Shown piece by piece: positions 11,501 to 23,815 of a DNA stretch of 64,000 nucleotides. The translations under genes and the position numbers were made by a program. Origin of the DNA: Tubulanus polymorphus (Eukaryota; Nemertea; Palaeonemertea; Tubulaniformes; Tubulanidae). The stretch covers positions 8,110,485 to 8,174,484 of the forward strand of contig NC_134027.1 of NCBI RefSeq assembly GCF_964204645.1, read 5' to 3'. The notes beneath the pieces were generated by a model. That model saw only the letters and a list, made by a program, of their open reading frames with translations. It ran no database searches and was not told the origin of the DNA. Within the stretch, counting starts at the first letter, position 1; each line of letters opens with the position of its first letter.

Positions 11501-14500
11501 ATTAATTACTGGTTGTTGCGTTTCAGGGCCGGCTTCTGAGAAATGTATCAAGAAACCAGCGTGTACAAGTCAACATTACTACGATTACATGGCTCCGTGT
11601 AATTCTCAGAAAATGGTATTGTATTTTTCTGGTCATTAAACATCATGATAAATGATTTAAGCGGATAAATCCTCGTTTTGAAAGACTTCTATGAAAATTA
11701 GTAAAATTAAACACTGTGGAGCCATTTGGATGATGTTTATTGAACAATTAAAAAGTTGATTCTGTAAGTTTTCAGTGTTTAGAATGTGACCGTTTGAATA
11801 TTCATTTTCAGACCCAAAAACTGTACCAGTGGATCAAACCGAAATACTGTGATGAGAATTTACCTGCCGGTGTTCATCTGCCATTAGCTGGACCACTTAC
11901 TCCTTGCCCGCCCTGCAATCCTGGTAAAATATTCCCAGCAAATATGTAGTATTTCCTTGTAACCCGGCCTTGACCAACAATCTTGTTTTATGATTCCAGG
12001 CATGTACAGCTTTAATTCGTCGTGCGTATTCTGTCCAAAGAACACGTTTTCTGACGGAGTGAAAGGAATATGTAAACCCTGTCCGTCGACTACAGCTGCT
12101 GTTTATGGTATTACCTATCGCTGGTGGAACGAGTTACCACCTAATGTTACTTCATCTTGTATGTCTTTTAATGGTGAGTTGGGTTATGGAGCTGAAATTC
12201 ATATCTGAAATTCATCTTAGAAATGATTATGTGAAGTTAAGCGAAACCGCCAAACAAGCAGTTTTACATTTCTGATTTTGATTTTTCGTGTTAAACGATC
12301 CCTACTTTCGGCGTCTTTCAGATGATGGCTGTGCGACTAAAGAAGGCTGGATTCCGTCTGGTGATCACCTGCAAAGCGGTAAAGGTCATATGGACGATGC
12401 ATACGTGGTGTTGACATTGGGAATTGGTGGCTTTGTCGGGAACAATCGAAGTCCTGGTGGCAAAGCTACTGAACTAGCCAAGATTAGCTTCGTCGTTGAA
12501 TTGGATTGTACCGGAAAATGTGCTCTGTTCTTTGTGGCGGTAAGTTGTTTTATTTTTCAGAAATCCTTAACCATTTTGAGAGCATTGAATATTTGAAACG
12601 GTATCTGAAACGTAATGGTATGACTTTCAATCTTGTTAACGAAACTTGTGTCATATGTTAACATGTTGTGTCTCATCTTTAAAAGAAACTTCTTCTTTAG
12701 TTTTTGACTTCATTTTGATTTATTTCAATAGACAAAAGGATATACCACTCCAAAACAATGGGTATGAACTGTGATCAGTTTAGATAAATGCCATTTGTGT
12801 ATTTGTACGTCATAAGGGTTTTTGGTCAATTTAAATGACTCGAGGGGTTTTGTTTTTATTTTTCATCGATTACGGTACATATTGCACTCAAAGTATTAAT
12901 CATGAATGGACACAAAAAACACCAAACAAAGGAATGTGCACTATTTTTATGTGGTCGGGATATTCTTACGGTATTTACCAATTCATCAGAGCGTTATAAT
13001 ATCAAGTCAAACGTGGTCCCTGATAGCGGGAGTATGTTAGTCTGTAACGTTATGGATGAATTCAGTTGATTTCTTGGATTGGCGGTTCTGTAAAAATCAT
13101 TTGATATGGAAATTAGAAATTTTGATATCAGACCGACCTGCCTTTCTGACAGTACTATTCGTTTTAGGTTTTAAATATTACTCTAAGAAAATATATTTAG
13201 AGTCAATTTTGGTTGTCTAACTCTTACATAATCTGAATTTATGACCCAAAAATACGTCAACTACATTCATATACAGTTACAAGCAGATGATAACACAAAT
13301 GAACATCGCAAGAAACACACAACGGTACAACTACATTCAATGCATGCTCCTGAAACCATCCGAAATAGTTTCTAAATAGGACATACCCTTTCGACCCAAC
13401 GGTCGAACAAAACATAGCGAAATATATGTACATTTATCCGGATCTTTCTTCGCTTTATACGTAGACCAAAAATAGCGGGATAGCAAGAAGACAGGTTATT
13501 ATCGTTATAAATCAGTTTTAGATTTGATGACGTTAGTTTTCGGTATTCGGTTTTATTATCTGCCAATCTTTACACACGAACATTTTATTTCCATCATTTT
13601 TTTTTCATTTGGTAAATTGGAGCAATTACATATACCACTAGTGAGCATGTCTATATGTAGAGGTTGTGGAACTATCATGTTTAGAAGTTCTTTTTTTTTC
13701 AGTTTTTCTTGAGATTCACGTGATTAGATAGGGATTATTCTATTCTGCTGTTTTCATGAGGCTGATAAGTTGGGCACCGATAAGCTATCCTTCTGTCTTT
13801 ATTCTGCTGCCCCTCTCAATGATTATCTCTAACTACTTGCGTGATGTATTGCAGTTAGCACTGCCTGAGTATTCCACAGGGTTCTATTCCTAATCTTGAG
13901 TGATACTTGGTTTCCTTAGTATTTGTTCACAACACTTTGTATATAACGTACAAAAGTTCAGTATTTTAAGTTTAATTGGTGTTGTTCATTCTATAGGATT
14001 CAGCTGCTCATGGTGCTTCTGTTATAAAGGCTTGGTATGGAAAAACACCGAAAGTTCATTTCAGGTAATTAAAAGTTATAGGCCTATTATATAAGTTATA
14101 GGCCCATTATTTTCATTATTCCTGGGATGCCTGAAGAGTAATGAATAAATATTTTTGCTGGCTCATCAACTTTTGGTTCAGAGTTTTTTTTAGATTATTA
14201 AACAACTCCCCTTTTCGTGATTTTTTAGCTATTCGATTACTAAGAATAGCCCCGTCACGTTTTCATGGGCTTTCCAAAAAATGTCGTGGGATGACCTCGA
14301 AAATTCTAGCAACCAGCGAAGTACCCTGTACACGAATGACGTGGCTAAGATCTATTCGATTAATGTCACAAACACGTTGAACGGAGGAGCATCGGAATGC
14401 ATGAAATGTCCTGAAGGAACCAACAGCAAAGGGTGAGTACCTTTCAGTCGAATAGTCTAGAGAAAATGTCTACGTTTACGCTGATTATAGCCACGATCGT

Positions 14501-17500
14501 GCAATCATTTCTGCCCTGACAAACTGTTCATATGAGTGCCAAATGGGCCTGACCGAGAGTGTCAGACAAGGCCTGTGCCAAATTTAAACATGGGGCAAAT
14601 TATTGCGTGTGAATGGTTACTGGTTCTGGGTTCCGATCCCGGTTTATGCTAATTTTTGTATGTATTGTAGTTGTATCCCGTGTCCGGACAATCATTACAT
14701 CGATCGAAGAACAAGCAAATGTATGCCGTGTCCCGAGAACACGATCGTACACGGTGATCGACCATACGGCAAAGAATCTTGCCTTAAATGCGGCGAGGGT
14801 TTGAGAGCAGACGGAGGAATGTGTGTTAGCGATTGTAAATTCAAAAGCATAAACGGAAGAGAATATGACTTCAGCGCGTTAAAAGGGTAGGCATGCACTT
14901 TCTCTGGTGGTCGATAGATTGACAGACAAAGAATCGACCGTTCATTGCAAATAATCGTTCCTTTTTTTTCGACAGGCCTCGTTCTGTGATCGGTACGAAG
15001 TTGTTCACATCGAGCGGCACGCAATATTTCCACGTTTTCAAACTGAGTTTGTGCGGAAAACAATTGGCGTCTTGTTCGAATAATTTCACGTCGGGGGTAA
15101 GCATTTAATTGTGAAAAGAATAACTGAACCATGTTCCGATACTCAGGATTCCCGAACATTAAAGGAATTGGGAATTAAATGTAAATCGATATGATTTAGG
15201 AACATGCTGGTGGGAGTAGATCGAAGGTAATTTAATATGTTTCGGGTTTGTTTCTGTTTTCTCAGAAAAGGTATTTCTTTGTTGCGATTTGTTGGGTTTC
15301 CGTACGGTTCGAAGTCGAACATTTCTTTTTCGTCTCTATCTACCTTAATGAACTACTATGACTACAATTTCAATAGACTAGCATGCATAGCCCAGGACCT
15401 TGTTCCACAGCATTGTGTATTTGATTTTAGACTGTTAAGTCAAACTTTCAATCTTGCAGACTTAATATATATCTGTGGAACTGGGTCCACTTTCATACAA
15501 CATCTTAAGGTATCAGTTGCGTGAAAGTTTAGTACTGTCAATCATAATTTTAGTGATAACATTTGTGATGGATATTGACTGTTATTGTATTTCAATATGA
15601 GTTGCATGTGTATTCTGAATGAAACTTCAACTGTTAGTCACATTCATTTGAAGGAACATGGTGGTAGATTGTATCATAGTTTTGATACAAAGACGTTGCC
15701 GTCTTCGGAGAATTCTGTCTTGCGTGTTATGGCGGTAATGCTTCTTCCCCTGGTTATACCCTAGCCTCGAATCACAAATAAATATCGTTATAGCCTCCCC
15801 TGATAAAACCAATATTTTCATACATCCTTTATTTGATCAAATATTGATTATTATTATTATTATATGCCAGAAATGGTGGCTGCTCCATATACTGCTGCTA
15901 TTCACATTTTCTTGTTACCATAATTGTGAAAAAATAACATAACTGGATAATTTGATGATGTCATCAGGAATTTATGATTTAATGGAGTTGGCCATGATTT
16001 CTATAATGAGTTCAGGAATGATTTTCTTGTTATGGTAGTTATCTACATGGTGTTGGCTTTATATATACCTTTTAAGTAATTATACTTTTTGAGTAATTTC
16101 TCTGGTGTTTAACATATTTTAACCGTATTCATCCTCATATATATTTCTTTCATTTCAGTTGGACAATAAGGAAGGCATCGACAAATTACATGCATTTATC
16201 TGCCGAACAACTATTATACCTCCTAAGAATCCAGTTGAACCAGTTCTCTCAGCTCAACCAGTCAGGTATATACTGTGCCCTTGTTATTGGCATTTGTCTT
16301 TAACTGTCCAGCACTATTTAGAATAATTTACTATTGTTTACTTTCTAATTTCCATATGCCTTTCTTGTAATGATTTGTTACAGTCTCGGAGATCATCCTG
16401 TATCAGTGTTCGGATATACAAATTCTACAACTGAAGAATTGCACCATGACCTGCACAAAGTTGGTTGGATCTCAGACGGTAAGATTTAGTGGCTTATTTA
16501 TATTTCACATGATTATAGGAAAATCTATGAATATCCGTATGTGTAACACAACCACTATTTTTCTTTTTCATTTAACAGAGGATGATCTGGATGTTCATTT
16601 CAAATATGTATCTGAAACGTGAGTAGTTGGCATTAGTGACGTATTCCAGCAAGTCCTACTATTGCTTATCATGAACAAATTTGATTTTATATCCTGGTCG
16701 ACAGATATTTCTTCACTTGAACCTATGCATAGTACAGTGACTGTGCATTGCCAATATAGGGAGTTTTCATGTCCATTTCAAGTAAAAATGTTACTAATAC
16801 AGTAACGTTATCAAATTACAGGCCAACAGAAGCTTGTCCTAAAGGTCGCTCGGTGACGATCATAATGCGCTGCGAGGTGAAAGAGAAAGGCAATGGTACA
16901 ATTGATCTACCACCACAATGTCCGGACGGTACTTGCGACGGGTGTGCATTCCACTTCATGTGGAGAAGTCGTTACGCCTGCCCTACGTGTAAAGATGCTG
17001 ACTACGAAGAAGTAAAAGGGGAATGTATCAAAGGAGAACAGATTATTCATTATTATCCTCCAAAGTAAGGATTTCTTGGAATTTTTGGCTATTGCCTCGG
17101 TTACATATTAACATAAAACATGTACTAAAATTTTCATGGCATTTGTACACACCCTGTATCAATGTTTTCTACTCATTAGAAGAATTACTGTAGAACTCAC
17201 TTACTTCAAATGACCAGGGAATGCCCAGATTTCTGCGAATTAAGTAAAATCCAAGTTATGAATTATAGTTTACTAGATTCCCGGTTAAATGTACCAAATA
17301 TTTCATCCGAATTAAGTTGAAAAATCCAAATTAAGCGAGTTCTACTGTATAAAGAATGCTGTATTGTTTATATCGAGTTGCTTTGTGTCCCGTTAAAGCT
17401 GATGAGTATTTGTATTGTAGACATTGTGTACTCTCTGGCACAGATACTAAACCCAAGAAGCACATACTGAAGTGTGACAACTTCCCGATGTGGGTATGTA

Positions 17501-19441
17501 TTTCATTTATTTATTTATCTACTGAATGGATCTTTCTATCGAAAATGGCTCTCCATAATTGAATAGCCATGAAAATATACAAAAATGATGTCTTATTTCA
17601 GATGAAGCTTTCCGTTCTTATCGCTTGTGTTACTGGATTTGTTCTGGTTGTATTGCTGGCTTATTGTTGGAAGAGAAACAAAAAGTAATAATCATTGAGA
17701 TATGCCATAGAATGTATAACTTGTATCGATGATATACCTAGAGATCGATTTTTCACATAAGCTATTCTATATGTTTTATAGACTGGAATATAAGTATATG
17801 AAGCTGGTTACGTCTGGACCTAACAAAGATGGAGATGCGGAACTTCCTGCTGCCGAAACATGTGCCATTGATGAAGGAGAAGATGATGAGAATTTCGATA
17901 GTGTTCAGTTCAGCCGTGAAAGCAAGGGAAAGAAATTATTCAACAAACTGAAGTCCATGGCTGGAAAGGTGAGGCAATATAGCATAACAATAATTTACTC
18001 AATGGTGCAAGTTGCTAGATCTGGGATATTTTGAGTAATTTCAAGTGGGAGGGCATCCAGCTGCCTCACCAGTATTGATATAAACATCTTCAACTTGGAA
18101 ATGATGTTTTGTTTTGCCCGACTAGGCTAAAAACATACTTTTCCAATGGGTAGTATTGAAGATAGTACACTTTCAATCTAGAAATAAATTCGTAGAGGCA
18201 CCCTGGATTGGATTCCAATTCAGAAAAACTTTTTCCAATTTACCACAACATGAGAATTTATCGTGTATTTGAATTTGTCTCGGGATTTCAGGAGAATGAA
18301 ATGTGGTCATTACAGGGTAAGTTTAGGTGAAGGTTTGACTGACAGCCTGATATCCTACATTTCTCCTCTAAAATAGATATAACAGTTACGAGTAACATCC
18401 TTGAAAATTTATCACAAATAATTTTGGATTAAATTTGTATCAAATTCTCATTATAGTTATGCATCAATAGCTTTACAAAAAAAAAAATTCTTTTGTTCCA
18501 AGACACTAATTTATTCATCAAGACAGCAAAAGACTGAAAATATCTACTACCAGCAATAGGTTTCGTGTTTTGAATATTGAAAATTTGATTTGTTTATATC
18601 TGCCTCCAGAGGGAGAATTTCAGGGCCTATTACGTGAGTAACCTATTTTGCGGCGTGTCTCTCAATTGTGTTGGGAACTATCATTTCAAATATACATGTG
18701 TATTATACAACTACGTTCTTGTGTTTCTTCATACGGGGCTATGGAAGCATAAAGACATTCTGTATAGTTGATAGATAGATTGTATGTGGTTTATTTGCGT
18801 ATAGGTTATTGGGTAACAGGTATAAGAACGGCTTGATGGCAATTCATTCATTATTGTGCATACATTGTATTATATCGGTATCTATTTTAGGGAACATGGT
18901 GATACATGCATGAATTATATAATGCAGGGCCCAGTTTTGTAGACTGATATTAGGCCTATCTTTAACTCAGTTCATTTTCAATTGAGTTAACCCCTTGGGT
19001 TAAAGTTAATGCCAGTCTATAAAACCAGGCTCATGTGTTGACCATAGACAGGATGGTTAAATACATATTTTATGGGGATGGTTTTGTAGGTTCATATCAA
19101 TTCATCATCTATTTATATAGACTTCCGTTTCTGTAGTTAGTTTACTACTTAACATGTAGTAGCTAAATAAGATCAGTCATGGTATAAGAATTTAATGTGC
19201 GAGGGTAACTTTTTCTACGCTTTGTTTGAACGATTATTTCTCATCCATATTTATCAATCGCGTATCTTTTGTTGTTGTTCTAAAGTGTAAGAGGAATTCT
19301 CTTTTTTGGTGATAGATACTTCGCGGAGACGATGATTCCCAAAATTGAATTTTATAAGAATTAGTTCATTTTTCTTTTCAGGGCGATGATAACCCTTTCG
19401 AGCATATCAAACTGACGGAAAAATCACCCATTTCATCATAG
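5536..19441 (+). CDS. ELAPOR1: Endosome/lysosome-associated apoptosis and autophagy regulator (ELAPOR / KIAA1324-like), type I membrane protein
   Basis: Family members sit in the trans-Golgi/endolysosomal system and affect autophagy and granule maturation. Exons: 5536-5622, 7290-7413, 8659-8848, 9361-9598, 10714-10828, 11214-11360, 11527-11615, 11812-11923, 12000-12173, 12322-12539, 13997-14064, 14229-14432, 14671-14886, 14976-15096, (15200-15226 optional), 16159-16265, 16384-16478, 16579-16618, 16822-17064, 17421-17493, 17602-17684, 17782-17968, 19382-19441. Total 996 aa, or 1005 with the microexon (human about 1013). Seen in order: a signal peptide ([20 protein letters not shown]), cysteine-rich motifs ([28 protein letters not shown]), tandem EGF-like/GCC2-GCC3-type repeats, the WAFQ...NDVAKIYSI segment, an MRH-type lectin region ([20 protein letters not shown]), a TM helix ([20 protein letters not shown]), then a cytosolic tail with [13 protein letters not shown]-like TCAIDEGE and a DNPFEHIKL end. 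I cannot tell ELAPOR1 from ELAPOR2; an invertebrate single copy would be orthologous to both. Confidence 0.93.
5673..5838. repeat. (TA)n array with palindromic CTGCAG interruptions
   Basis: Simple-sequence tract in the first ELAPOR intron: runs of TA broken at short intervals by ACTGCAGTA or ACTGCAGCA. Each interruption is itself a palindrome, so the whole tract is self-complementary at several scales. Confidence 0.9.
7763..7811 (-). repeat. tRNA-derived SINE fragment (A- and B-box-like)
   Basis: Read on minus, it begins GGTGGCAGAGTCAC and continues to CAGTTTCGAATCCCTGCC. These resemble a tRNA A-box start and a B-box (GTTCGAATCC) with its T-arm. It is too short and unpaired for a functional tRNA. 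It sits in ELAPOR intron 2 beside a duplicated TTTACATATGATGTAA. A longer relative occurs at 45771-45882. Confidence 0.5.
8900..9051. repeat. MITE with 22-bp termini GGGATCATTCATNTATTACGTA
   Basis: A 152-bp element in an ELAPOR intron. The left terminus GGGATCATTCATATATTACG(TA) and the right terminus (reverse complement GGGATCATTCATTTATTACG(TA)) differ at one of 22 positions. No ORF inside. The near-perfect termini suggest fairly recent activity. Confidence 0.85.
15200..15226 (+). other. Candidate 27-nt in-frame microexon of the ELAPOR-like gene
   Basis: GATATGATTTAG precedes and GTAATT follows a 27-nt stretch that reads EHAGGSRSK in the phase needed (phase 0 on both sides). Without it, the segment between NNFTSG and LDNKEG is about a dozen residues shorter than I recall for vertebrate ELAPOR. 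The acceptor pyrimidine tract is weak, so it may be chance. Confidence 0.4.
15395..15488. repeat. MITE-like hairpin, CCAGTTCCACAG family
   Basis: GGACCTTGTTCCACAG at the left pairs with CTGTGGAACTGGGTCC at the right, about 60 bases apart, in an ELAPOR intron. Same terminal family as 445-520. Confidence 0.65.
17188..17347. repeat. pogo/Tigger-like MITE (CAGTAGAACTC termini), TA target duplication
   Basis: A 160-bp element flanked by TA on both sides. The left end is CTGTAGAACTCAC, the right end the inverse of CAGTAGAACTCGCTT. The interior has the repeated AATTAAG/GAATTAAGT arrangement shared with 19590-19768 and with the truncated copy near 36235. Termini beginning CAGT with TA duplications are typical of pogo-type Tc1/mariner MITEs. 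Confidence 0.75.
18292..18633 (+). other. Two candidate alternative exons before the last ELAPOR exon
   Basis: 18292-18316 (25 nt) follows GGGATTTCAG and precedes GTAAGT; it encodes ENEMWSLQ then shifts frame if spliced to the last exon. 18610-18633 (24 nt) follows CTGCCTCCAG and precedes GTGAGT; it would insert RENFRAYY in frame. Direct joining of 17968 to 19382 gives the expected conserved tail, so these would be cassette exons changing the cytosolic sorting tail. Splice-site quality is the only evidence. Confidence 0.3.
18927..19031. repeat. MITE-like hairpin, GGGCCCAGTTTTRTAGACTG family
   Basis: About 105 bp in the last ELAPOR intron. The left end GGGCCCAGTTTTGTAGACTG pairs with the right end, whose inverse is GAGCCTGGTTTTATAGACTG. 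The centre contains AACTCAGTT..AATTGAGTT, which adds to the hairpin. No coding capacity. Confidence 0.75.
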
Positions 19442-19589
19442 GAGGTTAAGTGAATATCGGAATCCGCCTTCATACAATCTGCGAATACTGTGATTTGAAC
19501 TTTCACTCGATTTATCAAGAGATCAGAGATAACAAGAAATTCATGAAACTAGTTCCGTTCTTATTTTCAATACAGCTGAAAACAATTTA

Positions 19590-19768
19590 CAGTAGAACTC
19601 GCTTGATTCAGATTACTATGGACTGCCCAGATTTCTTCGAATTAAGTATAATACGAATTGTGAATGATAGTTTCTATGGACCAAATATTTAGGTTAAATG
19701 GACTAAATATTTCTTCTCATTTAAGTGAAAATCCGGATTGAAAAATCTGAATTAAGGGAGTTCTACTG
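19590..19768. repeat. pogo/Tigger-like MITE (CAGTAGAACTC termini), TA target duplication
   Basis: A 179-bp element whose termini CAGTAGAACTCGCTTGATTC and (inverse) CAGTAGAACTCCCTTAATTC match closely, flanked by TA on both sides. Same family as 17188-17347. It lies 150 bp after the ELAPOR stop, so it may be part of the 3' UTR. Confidence 0.85.
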
Positions 19769-22439
19769 TAAAACGAAAAGAAATGCTTTTAAATGTACAA
19801 AAAACTTTCATTTTGTAGTAAGGTTATCTTAATCTTTCACAGGCAACCTTTGCTGCCATTCATCGAATTTCAACTACCCGTAAGAACAATATGTATAATC
19901 TGAAAAATAAAGATGATCCTGGCTGCTTGAGAAGGATTAAGATGGTTCAAATCTGAGTCCATTAGAGTGTGTCAATCAATCAGTTTTTAGGGTGATTTGT
20001 ATTACTGTACACATGTGCGCACACATCTAGGGGACGAAATGCAATTATATTTTCAAAGATCTGTCGCTCAACATTCACTACTTCTATACATTCCTATTAC
20101 TGTTCATACGTAACCTATTGCATTCCTTTCTTCTGAACACGATTTCACATTCCCTTAGTTTTACGCTGTAGAAAATGTTCAAAAATCAATTACTTTTTGA
20201 TTTCATGCGAATACTTTTATTTCATCGATATGATAGTATTGCTCGCATGCGTGGCAAGAACTTAAATTAAAATATCTGTAGATATTGTGAGAATGGAAAT
20301 TACAAATGTTTGTGTTTTTGAAATCTGTCTTTATGCTGCCCTAAGATGAAATGCACAGCCCTAATACTTTGTCAGAGAGTTACGTATTGATTCAGAAAAT
20401 CAGAGAATGTTGATGAGTTACCCTAAATGTTGTTATTCTTGCCATTGGAAATTGTCAAAAGACTATAAAAATTTTTTGTTGGTTGATTTATATCAAAGAT
20501 GATCTATATTTCTTTTTCGAGAGGTTTATTATTTATTACCAAGAAACTTGTGGCTTTATATGTTATATCGAATAGCCCCTATATGTATAATCTGTGAAAA
20601 AAATACGATTTATTTATGTTTAGTACGGTAGATTATTTGATAGCTATAGAAATTAGTTGATTCATCAAGAATGTTTTCAGGTATTTTTCAAAACTCAGTT
20701 TGACACTCTAGTCATGTATGATTTCAGTAATCGGTCGGGTTTATCGTCTTAGAGTATTGACTAGCGGACTAATATAGAGAATAGATACATTCAGTTCCCA
20801 GAGTTAAATTATCAACTAGTCCAAGTTTCAGTTTGGTCTGGATTTGAACACGATTCGGTGAGTGAATCTGACCCTGGAAATTTTGTACATCGCCACAAAT
20901 TTCCGTGTTCCTTGACAATTGGACAATATTTGTTTTTCTTTGTTATGTGTAAAATAGAAAATTCAGTTCTTTCGCTATTGTACAGATTATGATATACCTG
21001 TATCTATGGGTGAGGGTATTTCTCTTCATGTGATAATATTCTGATGGAAAATACTTGTATAGTTTTGTGATGGTTTTGGGATTTTTTAATGAAACAAGTA
21101 ACGAGAATGTGGTTTGTGCGTGAAAAATTGATTCGATAAACTTGTACCCCCAGTATGAATGTATTCTTTTGAGCATGGTGGACATTTACCGTACTCTGTC
21201 GGAACCAACTTGAATCATTCTAAAAATTGGAGAGGTTTTTGCCAGAGCGTATGCTGTAAACTTATTTTCCGCCTCTTCAGAACTAACACGATCTTTTGTG
21301 TATATATGGATAAATGAAAAGTGAACACTCGTTTCTGAATAAGTGGTGTATGTTTCGATACAGATATGATTTATTTTATTCAAGGATTAGATTAGCTGCT
21401 TCGGTGGTGCTTCATTTGAGTGTGTGGTATTTTAAAAACCTCCTTAAAACTTCATACGCCCAGTAACCTTAGAATATGAGATTTCTTGTTCCTCACTTTA
21501 CCGTTATATTGAAGGATATTTTTAAAATATATCTAATTACATGAATGTATATTGCGTTTGGTTTTTGAGTCATGGGTTTTGATTACCAGCTCTCAGTTAG
21601 ATTTTGTCATGATGATTTTTGAAAACTGGAAGGAGACTCTGCAAACGCTGTTGTTTCGATTCATTAATTCAAGTTGACAATGATTTTCTGTCGCCGTTGA
21701 CGACGCTTACGCAGAAGTTTGATTGTTTTGCGTAACAATCGGTTGCATTCAAATGTGGGATATCGATTTATCATTCACTATTGGACTGAGGACAGGTGTC
21801 ATACAATTTACAGTATGCTATTCTCGCATGTTCTAGAAGAATACAGTTTCCCATCTCAACATTACCAGGTATATCAATGAATAATGGCATAGATCAATGT
21901 TGAACTACAGTTATTGAAGCCGTCTGAATTGCGATCTGGCAGACTATATTAATTTGCGTCTGAGTCAATTTACATTATCAATAATTGCAGAAAACTGACT
22001 TTGTTCCAAACTGAAAATCCAATACCGGTACACAGGCGCTACTGTATTTTCGTTTCTTTTCAATGTCAGATATTATTGCTAGCCATTACTCAGTACTGTA
22101 TTTGAGATGTGGATTAAAAAAGATACAAAATGTAGATATCTGTATTTAAAGCAACCTTTCACTGTAGTTTATGGTATTGTGTTATATAGAATACCTATTT
22201 CCCTATTAACCCGACGGATGCCTATGTCTAATACTTACATACAAAGATGTTGTAAACTTGGATGATTGTAGTAACGTGATTTTCTTCATGTAGAAAAGTT
22301 ACTTGTATTATCAATATTATTTAGCTTTGATTTCATATTTTGTGGAGGGAAATAATATAAATACATATATATGTTTATTATTATTATCATTATTATATTG
22401 TACAAAATTCCAGATGTTTATAAGCATATTTTTCATGTC

Positions 22440-22445
22440 AATAAA
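22440..22445 (+). terminator. Candidate distal polyadenylation signal of ELAPOR
   Basis: AATAAA in the context GTCAATAAAATGC, 3 kb after the stop codon. Another AATAAA near 19905 would give a much shorter 3' UTR. Which one is used cannot be told from sequence. Confidence 0.3.
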
Positions 22446-23815
22446 ATGCTAAGCATTTTCAACAACAAAAAAACACTTGAGCGGATTAATTTCTTTGTTC
22501 CTGGCATGTTCGTTTGAGACTACTTCCACAAAAATTCATTTTTCTAAGTGACATCACGTTGTTCGCGATCTGATACCGAACCAGAGACTTCTATGCATTT
22601 TTCATTCGAACTTTCTGGATCACAGTGGTTTAGAAACGACCTAATGAATAAACCAAGATTCTCGGAAAACGTGGATTATGCTGTCAGATTTTCTCGAAAT
22701 TCACGATAACTAAGTGCTACCGTAGATATTTAATTGTGAAGTTACAGCCGGAGTTATGACTAGCATATGAGGGTTCTACAAACAGCAATTTATTTTCAAC
22801 GTGACTTCGACCGTCTTATGAGTAAATATTTTTCTGCGTATACAGTGCATAACATTTGTCCTTATCAAACTTGTTGATCAGATTGCGACCAACTCTGTGC
22901 TACTGGAACTATTTGGACCAAACTTCCAAAACGACTTTTTCCTCGATTTCCAAATTTATTTTTTTCATGAAACAATATGCTAGATGTATAAATAACAAGT
23001 AAGTAGTTATGATAGATAACAAGTAAGTAGTAATGGTACACAGCATGTAGTGCAAAATATTTAAACATTTTTTGATTTAATCTTAAGGATTGTTTCTATT
23101 CTTTCCAGAAAGGATCAGATAGATACAAAGAATTAATTATCAAATAAGGCTAAGAATTGATTATGTTTTCTCAACGGTGGCACACAGGATATGGTGCCAT
23201 TTTTGCCCTTTGTTAGATTGAGAGCAATGGGTTTATTATTAGTTTATGGACCTTGTTTGTAGGACTTTAAACTATATATTTATAAAAATGTATGTTCATA
23301 AACTATCTAAAATATGTTGAATATTAAGTATATCGCTTCAAAATCTCAGAAGACGTTGACAGAAACTTCAATTTGGCATGGCAAATTGCTAAGAGGTCAG
23401 AATTACGTATTCAAATCATAAAATCTAAATGTAAAATTAATTAATGTTTAAGTACAAATCTATATACTATGCATACGTACATAACCATTGTCAATTTGGA
23501 CAATCCAATGAGTTGGATATCGTTCGATACACAGGAGACTATTTTGTTGAGACTCATTTTTTTCTTCTTAAGCTAATTAATATAAGCTTGTAAGTAATCT
23601 TATTAAATGATTATGCCGCACGCACACATGACTATCTTACTCCATCGTATAACGTTCACTATCACAAAGGCAGCTTCTTGGCACACAAAAATTTGATTCC
23701 CACGAAAAATGGACGGACGACTATTCATTTCGGTGTCGTCTGGACATTTCGAAATGACGATGAAATATCACACTTTATGATTATAAAAAATCAAAATCTC
23801 ATCACTGATCATCGT

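Larger units (their letters stand above)
19442..23815. other. 3' UTR/intergenic region between ELAPOR and the CAAX coiled-coil gene
   Basis: AT-rich, without convincing exons. The left part is probably ELAPOR 3' UTR (AATAAA near 19905 and at 22440). The right part includes the minus gene's 3' UTR (an AATAAA on minus near 23230). It also holds a MITE at 19590, an ATT-rich patch near 22375, and a tandem duplicate of a roughly 24-bp unit (ATAACAAGTAAGTAGT) at about 22985-23035. Confidence 0.55.

Noticed and set aside
14695-15159. 154-codon minus frame over ELAPOR exons 13-14
   Set aside because: Antisense shadow of well-supported coding exons on the plus strand.
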